64,000 nt of DNA from Zizania palustris (taxonomy: Eukaryota > Streptophyta > Magnoliopsida > Poales > Poaceae). The stretch spans positions 10,441,455-10,505,454 of the forward strand of contig JAAALK010000082.1 in assembly GCA_019279435.1 (NCBI GenBank). Reading direction: 5' to 3'. The notes under the pieces are model-generated. The model worked only from the letters and a program-made list of their open reading frames with translations, did no database searches and was not told where the DNA came from. Positions within the stretch are counted from its first letter, which is position 1. Each line of letters begins with the position of its first letter. Below, in pieces: positions 24,150 to 36,122 of this stretch. The position numbers were made by a program, and so were the translations under genes.

Positions 24150-25178
24150 CACAGAGAGTGAAGACAGCAGTGACACTCCTGTTGTTTAGACTTATAGGTA
24201 TGATGAAACTGAAAGCTTGGAGAAATTTTAATCAGCAATTATAATGCATGAATATCCCTTTAATATTGTTGAGCATGAGTACTTTACTAATTTTATCAAG
24301 TCCTAGCATCCTACTTTTCCAATTAAGAGTCGTGTTATAGTTAGGAAAGACATATTGAATATCTTTATTGAGGAAAAGAAGAAATTGTATGAGTACTTTC
24401 AAACATTGTCATGTCATTTAAGTACTACTATGGACATACTATGGACATGTGGATATCAAATCAAAACAAATACTATATGTGCATTACCGTGCATTGGATA
24501 GATGATAATTGGTGTATGCAAAAAAGAATTATCAAGTTTGTGAATGTAGAGGGTCATCACTCAATAAAAAACTTGTGCAATATATTTTATGACAGTATAG
24601 TAGATTGGAATCTTGGTAGAAAATTGCTTGCACTTACTTTGGATAATGCATCTTCCAATGATGTATGTGCTAAGGGGTTAGTACTAAAGCTCAACAAGAT
24701 ATCTCCCTTGATATGTGATGGGATATTTTTTCATGTGAGATACTTAAATCATATTTTTCAACCTTGTTGCTCAAGATGGTTTAAAGCAACTTGTACTATA
24801 TAATGCTAATATTAGAAACATAATTGGGATTGTGAAGAATTCCCCATTGCAATGGGAAGAAATTATTAAATGTGTGGGAGAATGTGAATTATATATGAAA
24901 AGTGGTCTCTATTTAGATGTGCCAACTAGGTGGAACTCTACATATATCATGTTGAGGCAAGCTATTTATTAAGGATCAGCTTTTGATAGACTTTTCCTTC
25001 GCCATAGAAGAAAATATGTGAGGTTTGCTCCAACAGAAAGTAATTGGACTATGACAAAATCAATGATTATATGTTTAAAGAGGTTTTATGATGCAACTTT
25101 GTTATTCTCTACTACATATCCAACAACAAATCTATTTTTTAATATGTTTTAAGAGGTTTTATGATCCAGTTACATCAT
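24150..25178 (+). pseudogene. hAT transposase, N-terminal and middle part (broken)
   Basis: Translation in shifting frames gives the hallmarks of a plant Ac/Tam3-type hAT transposase: HEYPFNIVEHEYF, RKDILNIF, LYEYFQTLSCHLSTTMD, then MDMWISNQNKYYMCITVHWIDDNW, LTLDNASSND, LICDGIFFHVRYLNHIFQ and PTRWNSTYIML. The DNASSND and CDG.FFHVRC-like blocks belong to the RNase H-like catalytic core; the C of the HVRC-like block reads Y here. An 11-bp tandem duplication (ACTATGGACAT, near 24427-24450) causes one frame change. More stops follow to 25178, where element C inserted. Confidence 0.85.
25174..25178. other. TSD of element C, left copy (atcat)
   Basis: The same 5 bp follow the element at 35854-35858, so 25179-35853 is one insertion into the hAT transposase. 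Confidence 0.9.
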
Positions 25179-25938
25179 TGTTGGCGTAAAAGATTATGTC
25201 AACAGGTTTAAGAGGTTTAGAATGAAAGAGCCAGTTTTCTATGGGACTGAGTCTCTGAATAGGATGACCTCTGCTGGAAAGTTGTATTTCTTACCTTCTT
25301 CCGATGATCCCTGTACAATACGGTAGGGAGGTATTTATAGAAGGAGCCCTTGCCGAACAAAATACCTTCCTACCCTCTACGTACGTATGTCATCACAGAC
25401 TCTGTATCCTTAATTCGGCAGGGGTACGACGATATCGGTTCTGCATGTTTGACTGAACGGAACTATGTGTGGTAGGTGTGGTGACGCGCGCGGGCGGTCC
25501 CGTCGTACACAGCAGTCACGACGCGACTGCTACAGGCTCTTGTGTCCTATTCTATAGGAACTACTTGACATCATGGTCATCACGTCTTCACTTTATTGGT
25601 TGCCGCCCTCGGACTAGTGGAGTCTGGAGGGCCCCACTCTAGGCCCCCGTCGAAGGCATCTCGGGGACCATCTGCTAGAGGTCTTCAGCACCCCAGGGGG
25701 AAGAGGTTCCATCTGGTCTTAGGAAAGACCTCTCGCATCACATTTCCTGGTGTGCACGTGGGGACACCGAGCCCCTATGGGGCCCGTGTTCGGTCACAGG
25801 GCGCCTTCAGGTACTTCAGGGTAGGCCACCTCGCAGCTCCATGTCCTGTAATCGGGGCTTCACTTCGATAAGCTTTGTGGATGCATCGAAGTCCGTGACC
25901 TTGCCATTTAGTACCGTCGGGATTATTTCCCTCCAACA
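25179..25938 (-). repeat. 3' LTR of element C (760 bp)
   Basis: Minus-strand start TGTTGGAGGGAAATAATCC at 25938 and end GCCAACA at 25179. The middle has a TATA-like TATTTATAG context near 25330. Its first 296 bp match the truncated 5' LTR at 35558-35853. Confidence 0.9.
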
Positions 25939-26243
25939 GTAGCCCCTTGCATGTGCTCGTTCGACTGCCCTGAATGCAAGAAAGGGGGCATGCACAAGAA
26001 ATAATGCTGCAATAAAATTCTCGAAGAATGAACGAACCTCCGGTGTGACCTCAAGGTGGCTTGTCGGTGAAGAGGCTTGAACCAGTGGGGCTCAGGAGGC
26101 GAAACATATCGCTTCTTGGTTTCCGACCGCTGGCTCGGGCTTCTAGGATGCTTTCCCAGGAGCGCATGGTCATGACCCCACACGCTGGTCATAGGAGAAT
26201 ATGGACCAACGCGGCTGAAACGCGCCATGCAGCCCAAAAACCC

Positions 26244-26250
26244 TATATAA
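26244..26250 (+). promoter_or_regulatory. TATA box of the antisense gene in element C
   Basis: TATATAA lies 131 bp before the ATG at 26375. The intact homologue in F has TATAAATA at nearly the same distance (128-135 bp), supporting a real gene promoter separate from the LTR. Confidence 0.6.
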
Positions 26251-26374
26251 GGCCTCAGTCTCCTTGCTACTGTCGAGTACTCCTACTATTCCTAACCTTC
26301 CCGCACCTCGCCCGCATCTAGTGCTCGCTCCATCCGTCGGTTTCCTCTTCCTGCACAACCCTTCATCTCGGAAA

Positions 26375-29300
26375 ATGACAAAGAAGAAGGGCGCCGCCTC
26401 TTTCGTCGACCACCACTTCATCCAACAGAAAGTGGCGGCCGTGGTGGCGGCAGTGGCGCCGAGTTCCTCGAAGGCTTGTGGTCCTTGGGACCTTCAATCG
26501 CCCTCAGAGAAGTTCACCGAGAAGACACTGGTTCTGGAGAAGACCATCTGCACGGTAGAGTCATTGAGGAGTGCGGTCCAGGATCATCTTTATTCTAGCA
26601 TGGAGGCGAGGGTCCCCAGAGCAGAATTGACCTCGGACCCATGGTAAGGAGAGGGCGTCATCTTCGAAGCATTCTTCGAATACGACCTTGGGTTCCCTAC
26701 TTCGGAGCTTCTGAGGGAGGTCCTCCGCTTCTTCAACCTGGACCTTCCGCACTTGTCTCTGAACGCCATCGCCCGCCTAGCCATCTTCGAGTGGGCCATG
26801 AGGACGGAGGGCTACGAAGGGAGGGACGAGGAATTCGCAAAGATGTGTGAGGCTTCCTGCCAGCCTAAGAAATGATATAAGCCAGATGACTCCGCCATGA
26901 TTTTAGCCTATGGGAGCGTCAACTTTCAGCTTCGGAAGGAGTACTCCGATTGGATCCACCACTGGTTCTACGTGGCGATGGGGCTGGACTCCGAGCTAAT
27001 GGGGCCCCTTCACTAGATCTGGTACCGAAGGGAGGCTAACATCGTAGCGGACGCTGGCTCGGTATTCGCTCATGTCCAGCTCTTGCAAATAGTGGCTCGG
27101 CGAATAAGCATGTGGAACCTGTCTGAGGAGTTTGTATTTCTCTAAATACCACCCTTGAAGGTGACATGGACCCTCGTCCTTCAGAGCACCAGGGACGGGG
27201 TGCCACTAGAGACGTCTTCTGGCCTGCTCGGTACACTCCGATTTCTTGCTCCTACAATGATTAGTGTTGCTCTCCTTATGTAATAGATATTGTACAAAGG
27301 GTACCTTCACGTCTAAAGGGTCACGTGTGGTTACGACTCTTAAACAAGTGATCCGGGTGGTCGAGAAGATCTTCGAGGCCCCCACTCCAGCGGAGAAGAG
27401 ACGGAGTATAGACCTGGTGGGATCCTAGGAGCGATACAATCACGTATGGAGCGGCCTACAAATTAAGCCCCCGTCGCTCTCGGACATCGACCTCTCCAAC
27501 CTGGCTCTGAAGAAGAGGAATGCGGACGTCGGCCCAGTCAGTCCTTCGAAGTGCCCTTCGAAGAATACTACGAGCAGGCCTAAATGCTTCTCCTTCTCCA
27601 CTCCTTCCCTCGGTGACTCGGGAGAGAGGACACCACGTGGAGGACGGGCTTCCGAACCAAATCCACTGTGCTCGTCCCTGTCATGGGCGAGGATGCTGCC
27701 GGGGGCATGGTAGCCGGTGAAGCATCGTTCGTGCCTCTGGTGGAGTTGGCCATGGAAGGGGGAGACGAGGGGGTCCCTATTGACTCGCGGGCCACCACAC
27801 CTCCGAGCAGGGTGGCCAAAGAGACATTGGACAATTCTCTAGGAAGTCCGGTGAGGGACAGCGTGGCCCCTAGGGGGCTAGCTGACCCACTAGTAGAAGT
27901 GGTTGGGAGCGCTAATGTCGCGGCCCAGCTGACCATCGTATGGCACGTATCTCCGGTGAATTCCCTAGGGGGTTCTTCTGGACGCTATATGTCATACGAT
28001 CTCCAGTGGCCACGTGATCTTCGTACTCCTTCCCGCATCTTTGGACCCCGCCATCTACATTTTGCCTATGTTATTTTATAGATATTTGTTCACTTCATAG
28101 GTACCTTGGAAGGAGATGCCTCTTCGGGTCCTCCACTCCCTCAAGAGGGCGCCGAGGGGAGGGCAGAGGCCAGCATCGAGGTAGTCGAGGTGTTGGAGTC
28201 TAACGAGGAGGTCGACTCAGGGAGGGCTCCGAGAGGGGCCTCCCTGCGCTCTGAGGTTCCTCTGTAGGGGGGACCAGTTATGTGCACGGGGGTGTCCCCT
28301 ACTGGCCCCTTTTATAAAATTGAAGCCAAACCTCACCACGAAGACGGAGCCTTTGCACCGAGATTGTCTGGGTATGAGGTGCACCGACCTAGTTTCCAAG
28401 GTCATTCAGTTGGATGGGTCCCACTTGAACTTCGCCATATAATGCGCGATCTGCCAAGTATGCTCTCTCAAGTGCCCCTGGTCACGCTTTCTTTTCTTCT
28501 TCTTCTGTCCACCTTATTTACTTTCTTCTTCCCTCTTTCTTTTTGGTAGCTCGTCGTCCTAGCCCAGGGGTCCTCTATGTCTCTTTTTGCGGAGCGCAGC
28601 CGACATGGTTGCGAAGTCGCAGGGCTCCATAAGTGCATCAAAGTTGCTGAGAGAGAGGTGCGAGGCCTTCAAGCTGACCAAGAAGGTTTGGCTGCCGAAG
28701 CTGTGAATCTTCACGAGTAGGTGGCCAAGTACGAAGGACTTCAAGCCTTGGAAGTGGAAGTCGACGGCCTCTGAAGTTGTCAGCGAACTCCGAGATCAGC
28801 AAACTCTGAGCTCGGGCGGCCGAAGTTGTCGAGCTCCGAGCGCGGGTGGCCAAGGTGGAGGAACTCCGAGTGCAGATAGCCGAAGTTGAGGCCATTAAGG
28901 CTCATAGGGTCAAGCTGGATAGGACGGTCTTGGACCACCTAGCTTCAAACGAGGAGCTGAAGGTGTCATTGGAAAAGGGCGAGGAGGCAATGGCTGACCC
29001 CATAGGCACTCTTCGAGACATCTTGGAGCGCTTTGGGATGTCTGGTGCAACTTTCGATGTTGCGCGGGAGCCCCTGAGCCATCAGCTGAAGTTCATCCAG
29101 GCCGCTGGTAGGAGCATGGATGTCACTACGGCCAAATACGGGGAAGTCTCGTGGTGAGTGGCCATCCTTGGCGTCCTCCACCACCTCGAAGCCATTGGAG
29201 GTGTCATCCTTATGGTTGTGGGGATGGTCCCCATCATCTTTGGGGGGAACCATCTTCTTGCTCCAACTCCACCTATGGTGAAGGTCTGGAAGGTATTTCA

Positions 29301-30013
29301 AGCACCTTGGAAGACCGAGGGCCCATCTGTGGTGAAAGCCTAGACAGACGAAGCCCATCGTTGGAGCCTGCCACGGACGTAGCCCCCTCCTAACCTTTCC
29401 TCTATCGTTTCACCCTCGGTCCCAAAGGTGTAGTCTCCTTAGGGCCTCCTCCTGTGAAGTTAATCTTGTAAGAAAAGGTCTATGACTTTATAAATGAAAA
29501 TCTCTTTTGAAAATTGCTCAGGGTCCGGTCGATGCCTCGAACTTCGAGGTCGAGGTGCTTGATGTGATGGAATCTCTTTGTCATCGGTGGGCTATTTTCG
29601 AAGCCCTTAGGACTAGTAAATGCGCTCATTTTACCGTACCTTGTGAAAGTCAAGGACGAATTATCCTTGAAATTTTTCACGAAGTATTTGCTTTCATAAA
29701 AGAAGAAGAGATGGAGGTGAGGGCTTCGTCTTCATCGCCCAAGCCCATGGACTGGTCTGATGTGGAGCAGGACCATGATGAGTTAGAGCTCAGAGGTCAA
29801 CCCCTTCAGATTTGGGCACAGCTATAGGAGGATTAGAGGTCCTGAAAGGCTTCGAAGAGGACAAAGAAGGTGCGAGCCAGATCCATGGGGAGGGCCCTCG
29901 CAGCCCCTAGGGCTCTAGGAGTGCTGGATGGAAAGGGTTCTCAGAACCGAGCTAGTCTATAGGATCAGAAGGGTTTCTAGTTTCTCCTTGGGTTCGATAC
30001 TGATTTTTCGTAG
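26375..30013 (+). pseudogene. Antisense gene of element C, PF04195-like (decayed copy)
   Basis: It begins MTKKKG, matching MVKTKG in F. The domain follows at 26650-27130, with VIFEAFFEYDLGFPTSELL, LPHLSLNAIARLAIFEWAMRTEGYEGR and FEAPTPAEK matching F block by block. A coiled-coil part (28840-29150) and an acidic C-terminal part (29520-29830) also align. It ends FLLGFDTDFS then TAG at 30011-30013, the same tail as in F. Two intron positions can be recognised: 28458-28549 (GTATGC donor, pyrimidine tract, GTAG acceptor) and an acceptor at 29520-29521. At least eight in-frame stops or frameshifts mean it is dead. Orientation is opposite to the element's gag-pol. Confidence 0.8.
28458..28549 (+). 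other. Intron of the decayed antisense gene in C
   Basis: GTATGCTC donor, a long pyrimidine tract (CTTTCTTCTTCCCTC) and a TAG acceptor. The exon after it (CTCGTCGTCCTAGCCC) aligns with the exon after intron 3 in F (CAAGCAGTCTTAGCCC), so the intron position is shared. Confidence 0.65.
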
Positions 30014-30354
30014 GGCCCTGGGTGTTTCTCGAATCTTAGCCATGTTGTAATTGTAATCATAATTTAAATGATATCAGATCGATTATTTTGTTTTGAAGCT
30101 TATTATTGCCTTTTATGAAATTGGGTCATTTATTTTGCTTTGACGCTACGAACTCATTACCACCTCCTGCCCCTCTTTACAGGTAGGCAGCTTGCTAGCT
30201 TCGCGCAATGATCGTTGTTGAGATTCGAAGCATATTTTTCGTGGTGGCTTTGAGTTGTTAGGCTTAAGATGTAGAGTGCGGGTGTCCCGCCCTGATCGTG
30301 TGGGATCCTTTAGTATGGAGGCTTTGATCTGGGGGGGGTCAAAATTCGAATAGT

Positions 30355-30690
30355 GGATGCTTCGAGCCGGTGGCTTGAGATCCTTAGTTGGGATTCTTCG
30401 AGCCGGTGGCTCAGAATCCTTAGTTGGGATGCTTTGAGCCGGTGGCTCGGAATCCTTAGTTGGGATGCTTCGTGTCGGTGTCTCGGAATCCTTAGTTGGG
30501 ATGCTTCGAGCCGGTGGCTCGGAATCCAAAGAGTGGATACTTTGAGCCAGTGGCTCAGAATCTGGAGCGGAGATGCTTCGAGCCGGTGGTCCGGAATCCG
30601 AAGAGTGGATGCTTCGAGTCGGTGGCTCAGAATCCGGAGCGGGGATGCTTCGAGCCGATGGCTCGGAATCTAGAGCGGGGATGCTTCAAT
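30355..30690. repeat. 36-bp minisatellite in element C
   Basis: About nine imperfect copies of a 36-bp unit built on GCTTCGAGCCGGTGGCTCGGAATCC. It stands between the end of the antisense gene (30013) and the end of pol (30819). ORFs read through it (for example repeats of SSRWLGILSWD) are products of the repetition. 30014-30354 holds only AT-rich non-coding sequence. Confidence 0.9.
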
Positions 30691-30818
30691 TTGGTCCAAA
30701 ACAAGTCTTGTACAATAGTGCGTCCACTTTGGCAAAGTTTGTTTCAGAGAAGCATTGCTTAAAAACAGGTGGACGAATTTTATTATAAAATAGTACACTG
30801 GTTAGGATTACATTGATT

Positions 30819-33800
30819 TCATGCGTAGTACCGCTTTAGGTGCTCCGCGTGCCAGGCATGTTTTAGCTCTTCACCTTCTAAGGTGGCCAACTTGAATGAA
30901 CTGGGTCGACTAGAGCGGAGGATGATGAATGGTCCTTCCCATTTGTTACCAAGCTTCCTTGGGACGAGCACCCCTCATAGGACGAGATGCCCTAGATTTA
31001 ACTCCTTTAGATTCACCTTGGGGTCGTACCATGCTTTTGTCTGGTTGTGATACTTGGTGAGGTTGGCGACGGCTTGGAGTCTTGTTTCTTTAGAGAGGTC
31101 GATCGAGACGCTTCGCTCTTGCTCATATTTGAGCTATGTTTCTCGTAAAGAGCCGCCCTTGAGCTCCGTCGGGGTCATTGCTTCATCCCCGAATAATAGC
31201 TAGAATGGTGTGAATCCGGTTGCCCAAGTCTGGGTGGTTCGTATGGACCACAGAATCTTTGGAGCTCCTCCTTCTAGAGCCCCTTGGTGAGGCCCACAAT
31301 TCGGCGGTTGAGGCTAGACAGTATGTTTCTGTTGGCCCTCTCGACGGCTCTGTTAGACTATGGGTGTCGGACAGCGGTGAAGCATAGTTGGATTCCCAAT
31401 TCTTTGTAGAATCGCCTGAATGCTTCAACATCGAACTGGGTACCGTTGTTGATTGTTAGTTGCCCGGGTACTTTGAAACGACAGATAATATTTTGCCAAA
31501 AGAACATCTAGACGCTCTTCGAGGTGATGGGGGTTAGTGGTTCGGCTTCAACCCATTTTGAGAAATATTCGATTGCGACCACAGCGAACCTGAAGTTCCC
31601 TTTGGCTCTTGGGAACAGACCTATGAGATCCATCCCCAATCGGGCAAAGGGCCAAACCAAGGTAATGATTTAGAACTAGGTGGGGGGTTGGTGGCTACAC
31701 CGCCCCATCCATTGGCACCCCTGGCAGGTGCGCACCAAGGCTTCAGCATCGGCCATGATAGTGGTCTAGTATAGACCTTGGCAGAGTGTTTTTCTAGCTA
31801 GGGCCTGGGGCACCAGGTGGCTGCTACATAGGCCTTTGTGGATGTCTTGTAGCACTTGTTGCCCCTCGGGGCAAGAGATGGACTGGAGCAACGGTGAGCA
31901 TATGACGGATTTGTATAACTCTCCATTGATGACGTGGTTGTGTCGCACCTTGTGCCGAAGCCTTGAAATCTCCGGCCCTGTGGGAAGCTCCCCTTTGCTT
32001 CACAGCAAGTTTAGAATCTGGTCTCACCAGTCTTCAGGGGTAGTACAGAGGACCTTGGCAGGCTCTGGGGAGGGCACCGAGGGTCTAGATGGTTCTTCAA
32101 AAAAAGCCCATGGGCTACATCTTGGCCCCCGATTGTTGCCTTGGTGAGGACGTCCGCTTGCTGGTTATCGGCCCGCGGAATTCTTCGGACGGAGATTCCC
32201 TTGAATGCTGCTTCAGTCTTAATGATTGCTTCTATAAAAGCGGCGAGATCCAGGTGCCGCACCTGGAAGATCTTATCTACATGCCCCACTACAATCTGGG
32301 AATCTATTTTTACCACAACCCAGGATCGCCTAGCACACATTTTTTGAAGGCCTAACAACAAGCCTTCGTATTCAGCTATATTATTTGTGACATTAAAATT
32401 TAATCTTATAGAATACAATGCTTTTTGCCCCGATGGTGAGATAATGACTGCCCCGACGCTTGCTCAATAGGCCTGGTACGCTCTGTTGGAGTAGACCGTC
32501 CATACTACTTCGCTGGCTTCTTCCGGAGTCCAGTTTGTTGGTGGAGTCCATTCTGCGATGAAGTTGGTGAGGATCTATTATTTAATGGTGGTCCTAGTGA
32601 CGAACATGATGTCGAAGGGGGCGAGCTCCACTGCCCATTTTCCTATCCTTTAGGTGGCATTCCTGTTCCTGAACATATCTCTGAGAGGGTACGAAGTAGG
32701 GATGATGATATTGTGGGCCAATAAGTTGTGGCGCAACTTCCTCGAAGCCATTACGAGGGCGTAGGCTATCTTCTCGAGCTCGGTGTACCTCGTTTTGGCT
32801 CCCGAAAGGGCTTTGGACACGAAGTATACCGGCCTTTGGATCTTCTTCCCTTTGAGATCTTCTTCTTGAATTAACATGACGCTTGTCGTGAAGCCCGTTG
32901 CAGCAAGGTAAATGAAGAGGGTCTCGCCGTTGCGAGGAGTAGTGAGAGTATCCAGGTCAGCGAGGTATTCCTTGATTTCATCGAAGCACTTCTAGCATTT
33001 GAGGGTCCAAGCAAAGTCTATTGATTCTTTTAGCACTTTGAATATCGGGAGGCTTTGTTCGGTAGACCTGGCGAGGAAGCGGCTAAGAGCAGCGCGACGA
33101 CCGACCACCTTTTGGACCTGCTTTAAATTATCTAGAGGGGTCATTTGTTGTAGTGCGCCAATCTGGGTTGGGCTGGCTTCGATGCCCCGACTTAAGACTA
33201 GGTATCCTAATAGCTTGCCGGCCCGGGCCCCAAAGACACATTTGTCAGGGTTCAGGCGGATCCCATTGGCTCGGAGGCTATTAAACATCTCTATTACATC
33301 TGGGCTATGCTGGTGCTTTTGTGCACTCTTAATTACAATGTCGTCCATGTATGCTTCAATGTTACGACCTATCTGGTGGCCCAAGGCCTTAGCATCTAAC
33401 CTAGAAAATGTGGCCCCAACATTTCTCAGGCCGAAGGGAATCCTTACATAGTAGAAGACTCCGGAGGGAGTGATAAAACTAGTCTTGGCTTAATCTTCAT
33501 GCTTCAACCATATCTGATGGTAACCGGAGTATGCGTCGAGAAAATTGAGGAGCTCAGAGCCGGCTGTGGAGTCGACTAGTTGGTCGATGCGAGGCATGGG
33601 ATACAGGTCACATGGGCATGCTTTATTTAAAGAGGTGAAATCGATACACATGCGCCATTTTCTAGAGTTTTTCTTTTTTACGAAGACAGGGTTCGACAAC
33701 CACTCTGTATGGCTGATTTCCCTAATGACTCTGGCTCGGAGAAGCTTCTACACCTCCTCCTTGGCAAGCTCGGCTCTCTCCATGGACATCTTGTGGAGCC

Positions 33801-35557
33801 CCCGATTCACGGGGCATGCCTTCGGGTTCACCGATAAGGAGTGCTCGATGATGCTCCGGTCCACTCCTGGGATGTCTTCGTCGGACCAAGCGAAGACATC
33901 CAGGTTGTCTCGGACCACATCCTCTAGCATGGCCATGACTTGGGGGTCGAGTCCTCCACCGAACTAAATGGGGTACTCTTGCCCCTCCTTGATGATGACC
34001 TTGGTGACTACTTCTCCTTCAGGGTGGGGTTTAGCGGCTGGTCCTCTCATGAGCTTGGGAGGAGGCTGGGGGTCTTGGTCGCCCGGGTTCTCCCGGACGC
34101 TGTTGACTTGGTCGGCATCTTCATTTAGAGGTAGTTGTGGTGCACGATGGCTCCAAACCGGTTCAGCATGCCCCTTCCGAAGATGTCATTGTAGGTGTAG
34201 GGGGCATCGATGACGTCGAACATGATCTCCTCGGTTCACGTGAGAGGGCCTTCACTAAAGGTCACTTTGAGGTCTATTTGACCGAGGGCATCGAGCGTTG
34301 GGCCTATGAAGCCCTAGATTGACCTGGTGGCTAGGAGCATGTGCCTTCTTATGATGCAGAGCTAATCGAAGGCCTACACAAAGATGAAGTCAGCGGAACT
34401 CCCTCCGTCAACAAGCACCCGACGGACCTCGATGCCGGCGATGTCGGCGATGAAGTCAAGGGGTCGGCGTCGCTGGCGGTGAATGAGATGGGCACGTGCG
34501 ACCACTCGGGCATTGTAGCTGAAGCCGAGGTCCCTATGTGCCCTACTGCACGGACATACTCCCATCATTGTCTCTTCGACATACCGCCCATGGCTCCTCC
34601 TTCGGAGATGGGTAGTACTATGTGCTTCCCCCAATCGAAACTTTCCTCGACTTTCAGGGTTAGGATCTTGCTTGGCTCCGGGAAGTGCTTGGGATCCCCG
34701 TGCTGCTTGATCTGCCCTACCACTTGGACCAGATCGGCGCGGCGGGCGGGTGGGGCCCTATCAAAAGACCCCCGTCTGGAGATTCACTCGAGGTAGTTGT
34801 TTCGGAGGGCAAGGATGGTCCTGCAGGAATCCGTGTCATGGCTCCAATTCTCTCCATGAACGCTGCAGTGGAAGACTGCGTTCCTAGCTAGGGTCTTCGT
34901 TGGTGACTTCGAACTGGTGGACCGCCCTCCACCTTGGATGTGTTGGAACTTTAGGGGCTTCGATGTGGGGGAGGCGATGCTGAGTACCTCCTCCTATAAT
35001 GCTTCCGGTCCTGCCGGGAGTCAAGGTGACATTGTTCCACTGGCGTGCCACACGGGGGGTTGTCGCTTCTCGCTTCGTAGACCTTGGCCTCTGTAGCCCG
35101 CACAGGGGCGATCATCACCTGCCTATGAATCTACCCCTCTTCGGACCTGACATACTCTTCGAAGTACATCATCAGCTAGGCCACCGAAGAAATTGACTTT
35201 TGGTGAAGCTTGTCGAGGAGGCTAGGGTGGGTGATGCCTTCGCGGGCCACATCGATGACCGAGGAGGCCGACAACCCCTTGATCTGGGCCTTGGTGTGGG
35301 TGAAGCACTGCGAATACTAGCGCAGCATCTCGCCGGATTGTTGCTTCACCTAGAAAAGGCTTCCGGTGGACATGGGGGCCCACGAAGGCCCCCTAGAAAT
35401 TGTTGATGAACTTCTTTTTCAGCTGCTCCCACGACCTTATGGATCCCAGCCTTAATGACCAGAACCACCAGAGGGCGATTCCTTTGAGGGTGAAGGGAAG
35501 CACTTTGCCATCATGTCTCGTCACCCTCTGCATGCTTCTATCGCCAAGGCATCTCAT
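30819..35557 (-). pseudogene. gag-pol of element C (broken)
   Basis: From the 3' end: integrase stops at 30819 with the WHAEHLKRYYA tail seen in F. The integrase core and HHCC region (30830-31990) are recognisable in pieces. The second, Tat-type RNase H (NNIAEYEGLLLGL, SIPRADNQQADVL) is at 32011-32420, and the first RNase H at 32650-32880. RT is at 33000-33940 (RKWRMCIDFTSLNKACP; YMDDIVIKSA near 33340). The protease motif LVDGGSSADFIF is near 34380-34410, and gag is at 34900-35557. The gag N-terminus, PBS and leader are missing. Stops and frameshifts are found in every domain. Confidence 0.88.
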
Positions 35558-35853
35558 CCCCCGTCGAAGGCATCTCGGGGACCATCTACTAGAGGTCTTT
35601 AGCCCCCCAGGTGGAAGCGGTCTCCGTCTAGTCTTCGGCAGGACCTCTCGCATCCCTTTTCCCGGTGTGCATGTGGGGACTCTGAGCCCCTGCGGGGCCC
35701 GTCTTCGGTCACAGGGTTCCTTTAGGTACTTCGGGGTAGACCGCCCCGCAACTCCATGTCCGGCAATTAGGGCTTCGCCGCGATAAGCTTCGTGGCCGCA
35801 TCGGAGTCCGCGACCTTGCCATTTACTACCGTCGGGATTATTTCCTTCCAACA
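35558..35853 (-). repeat. Truncated 5' LTR of element C (296 bp)
   Basis: It equals the first 296 bp of the 3' LTR and then runs straight into the middle of gag at 35557. An open frame (35854-35393, minus) crosses the junction. The rest of the LTR, the PBS and the start of gag were deleted. Confidence 0.88.
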
Positions 35854-35858
35854 ATCAT
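35854..35858. other. TSD of element C, right copy (atcat)
   Basis: Matches 25174-25178; hAT transposase sequence resumes directly after it. Confidence 0.9.
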
Positions 35859-36122
35859 CTATGGGCTTCTCAATGAGACATAAATATGATAAGTATTGGG
35901 AAAGTCCAACATGGCTCTTTCTGTAGCTTGTTTTCTTGATCCTAAGTTCAAGACAAATCTAGTACACTATTATGTAGAGAAGATTTATTATGCGAACCAT
36001 CAATAACAAATTGATAATTTTTGGGTGTTCTTAATCAATTGTTTCAAGCATATGTGTCTAGTGTACAAAGTGCAAAGAATGTGTGTGCCACAAATGTAGC
36101 TTTGACTTGGTGGAAGCATAAG
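35859..36122 (+). pseudogene. hAT transposase, C-terminal part (broken)
   Basis: Frames here give KYDKYWES, MALSVACFLDPKFKTNLVHYYVEKIYYAN and LFQAYVSSVQSAKNVCATNVA. The ACFLDPKFK block is diagnostic of plant hAT transposases, just upstream of the dimerisation domain. The sequence is the direct continuation of 24150-25178. It is broken by stops and ends at 36122 where element D inserted, so the dimerisation domain proper is not in the window. Confidence 0.82.
36118..36122. other. Presumed TSD of element D, left copy (ataag)
   Basis: The five bases immediately before the LTR start of D. The matching copy would lie beyond the right edge of the window. Confidence 0.5.

Larger units (their letters stand above)
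25179..35853 (-). mobile_element. Element C: Tat-lineage Ty3/gypsy element with antisense gene (decayed)
   Basis: Read on the minus strand: truncated 5' LTR (35853-35558), gag, protease, RT, RNase H, second RNase H, integrase ending at 30819, a minisatellite (30690-30355), a convergent gene on the other strand (26375-30013), polypurine tract (GTAGCCCC on plus at 25939) and a full 3' LTR (25938-25179). The TSD is atcat. The layout is the same as in F, but with many stops and no 5' promoter, so it is inactive. Confidence 0.93.
22747..36122 (+). mobile_element. hAT transposon remnant, split by elements C and D
   Basis: The left end is proposed at TAGGGGTGAAAGTGG (22747), which resembles the terminal inverted repeats of plant hAT elements that begin TAGGGGTGAAA. 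Transposase coding sequence follows from about 24150, is cut at 25178 by element C, resumes after 35859 and is cut again at 36122 by element D. The right end must lie beyond D and therefore beyond this window. Much of the N-terminal region, including any BED zinc finger, is not recognisable. Confidence 0.65.

Noticed and set aside
30355..30690. Possible CRISPR-like array
   Set aside because: Units are head-to-tail without unique spacers, inside a plant retrotransposon; it is a minisatellite.
30353..30788. Overlapping frames in the C minisatellite
   Set aside because: Three frames are open at the same time because the 36-bp unit is a multiple of three without stops.
35858..36121. Possible independent small gene (YVSSVQSAKNVCATNVA frame)
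   Set aside because: It is the C-terminal part of the interrupted hAT transposase.
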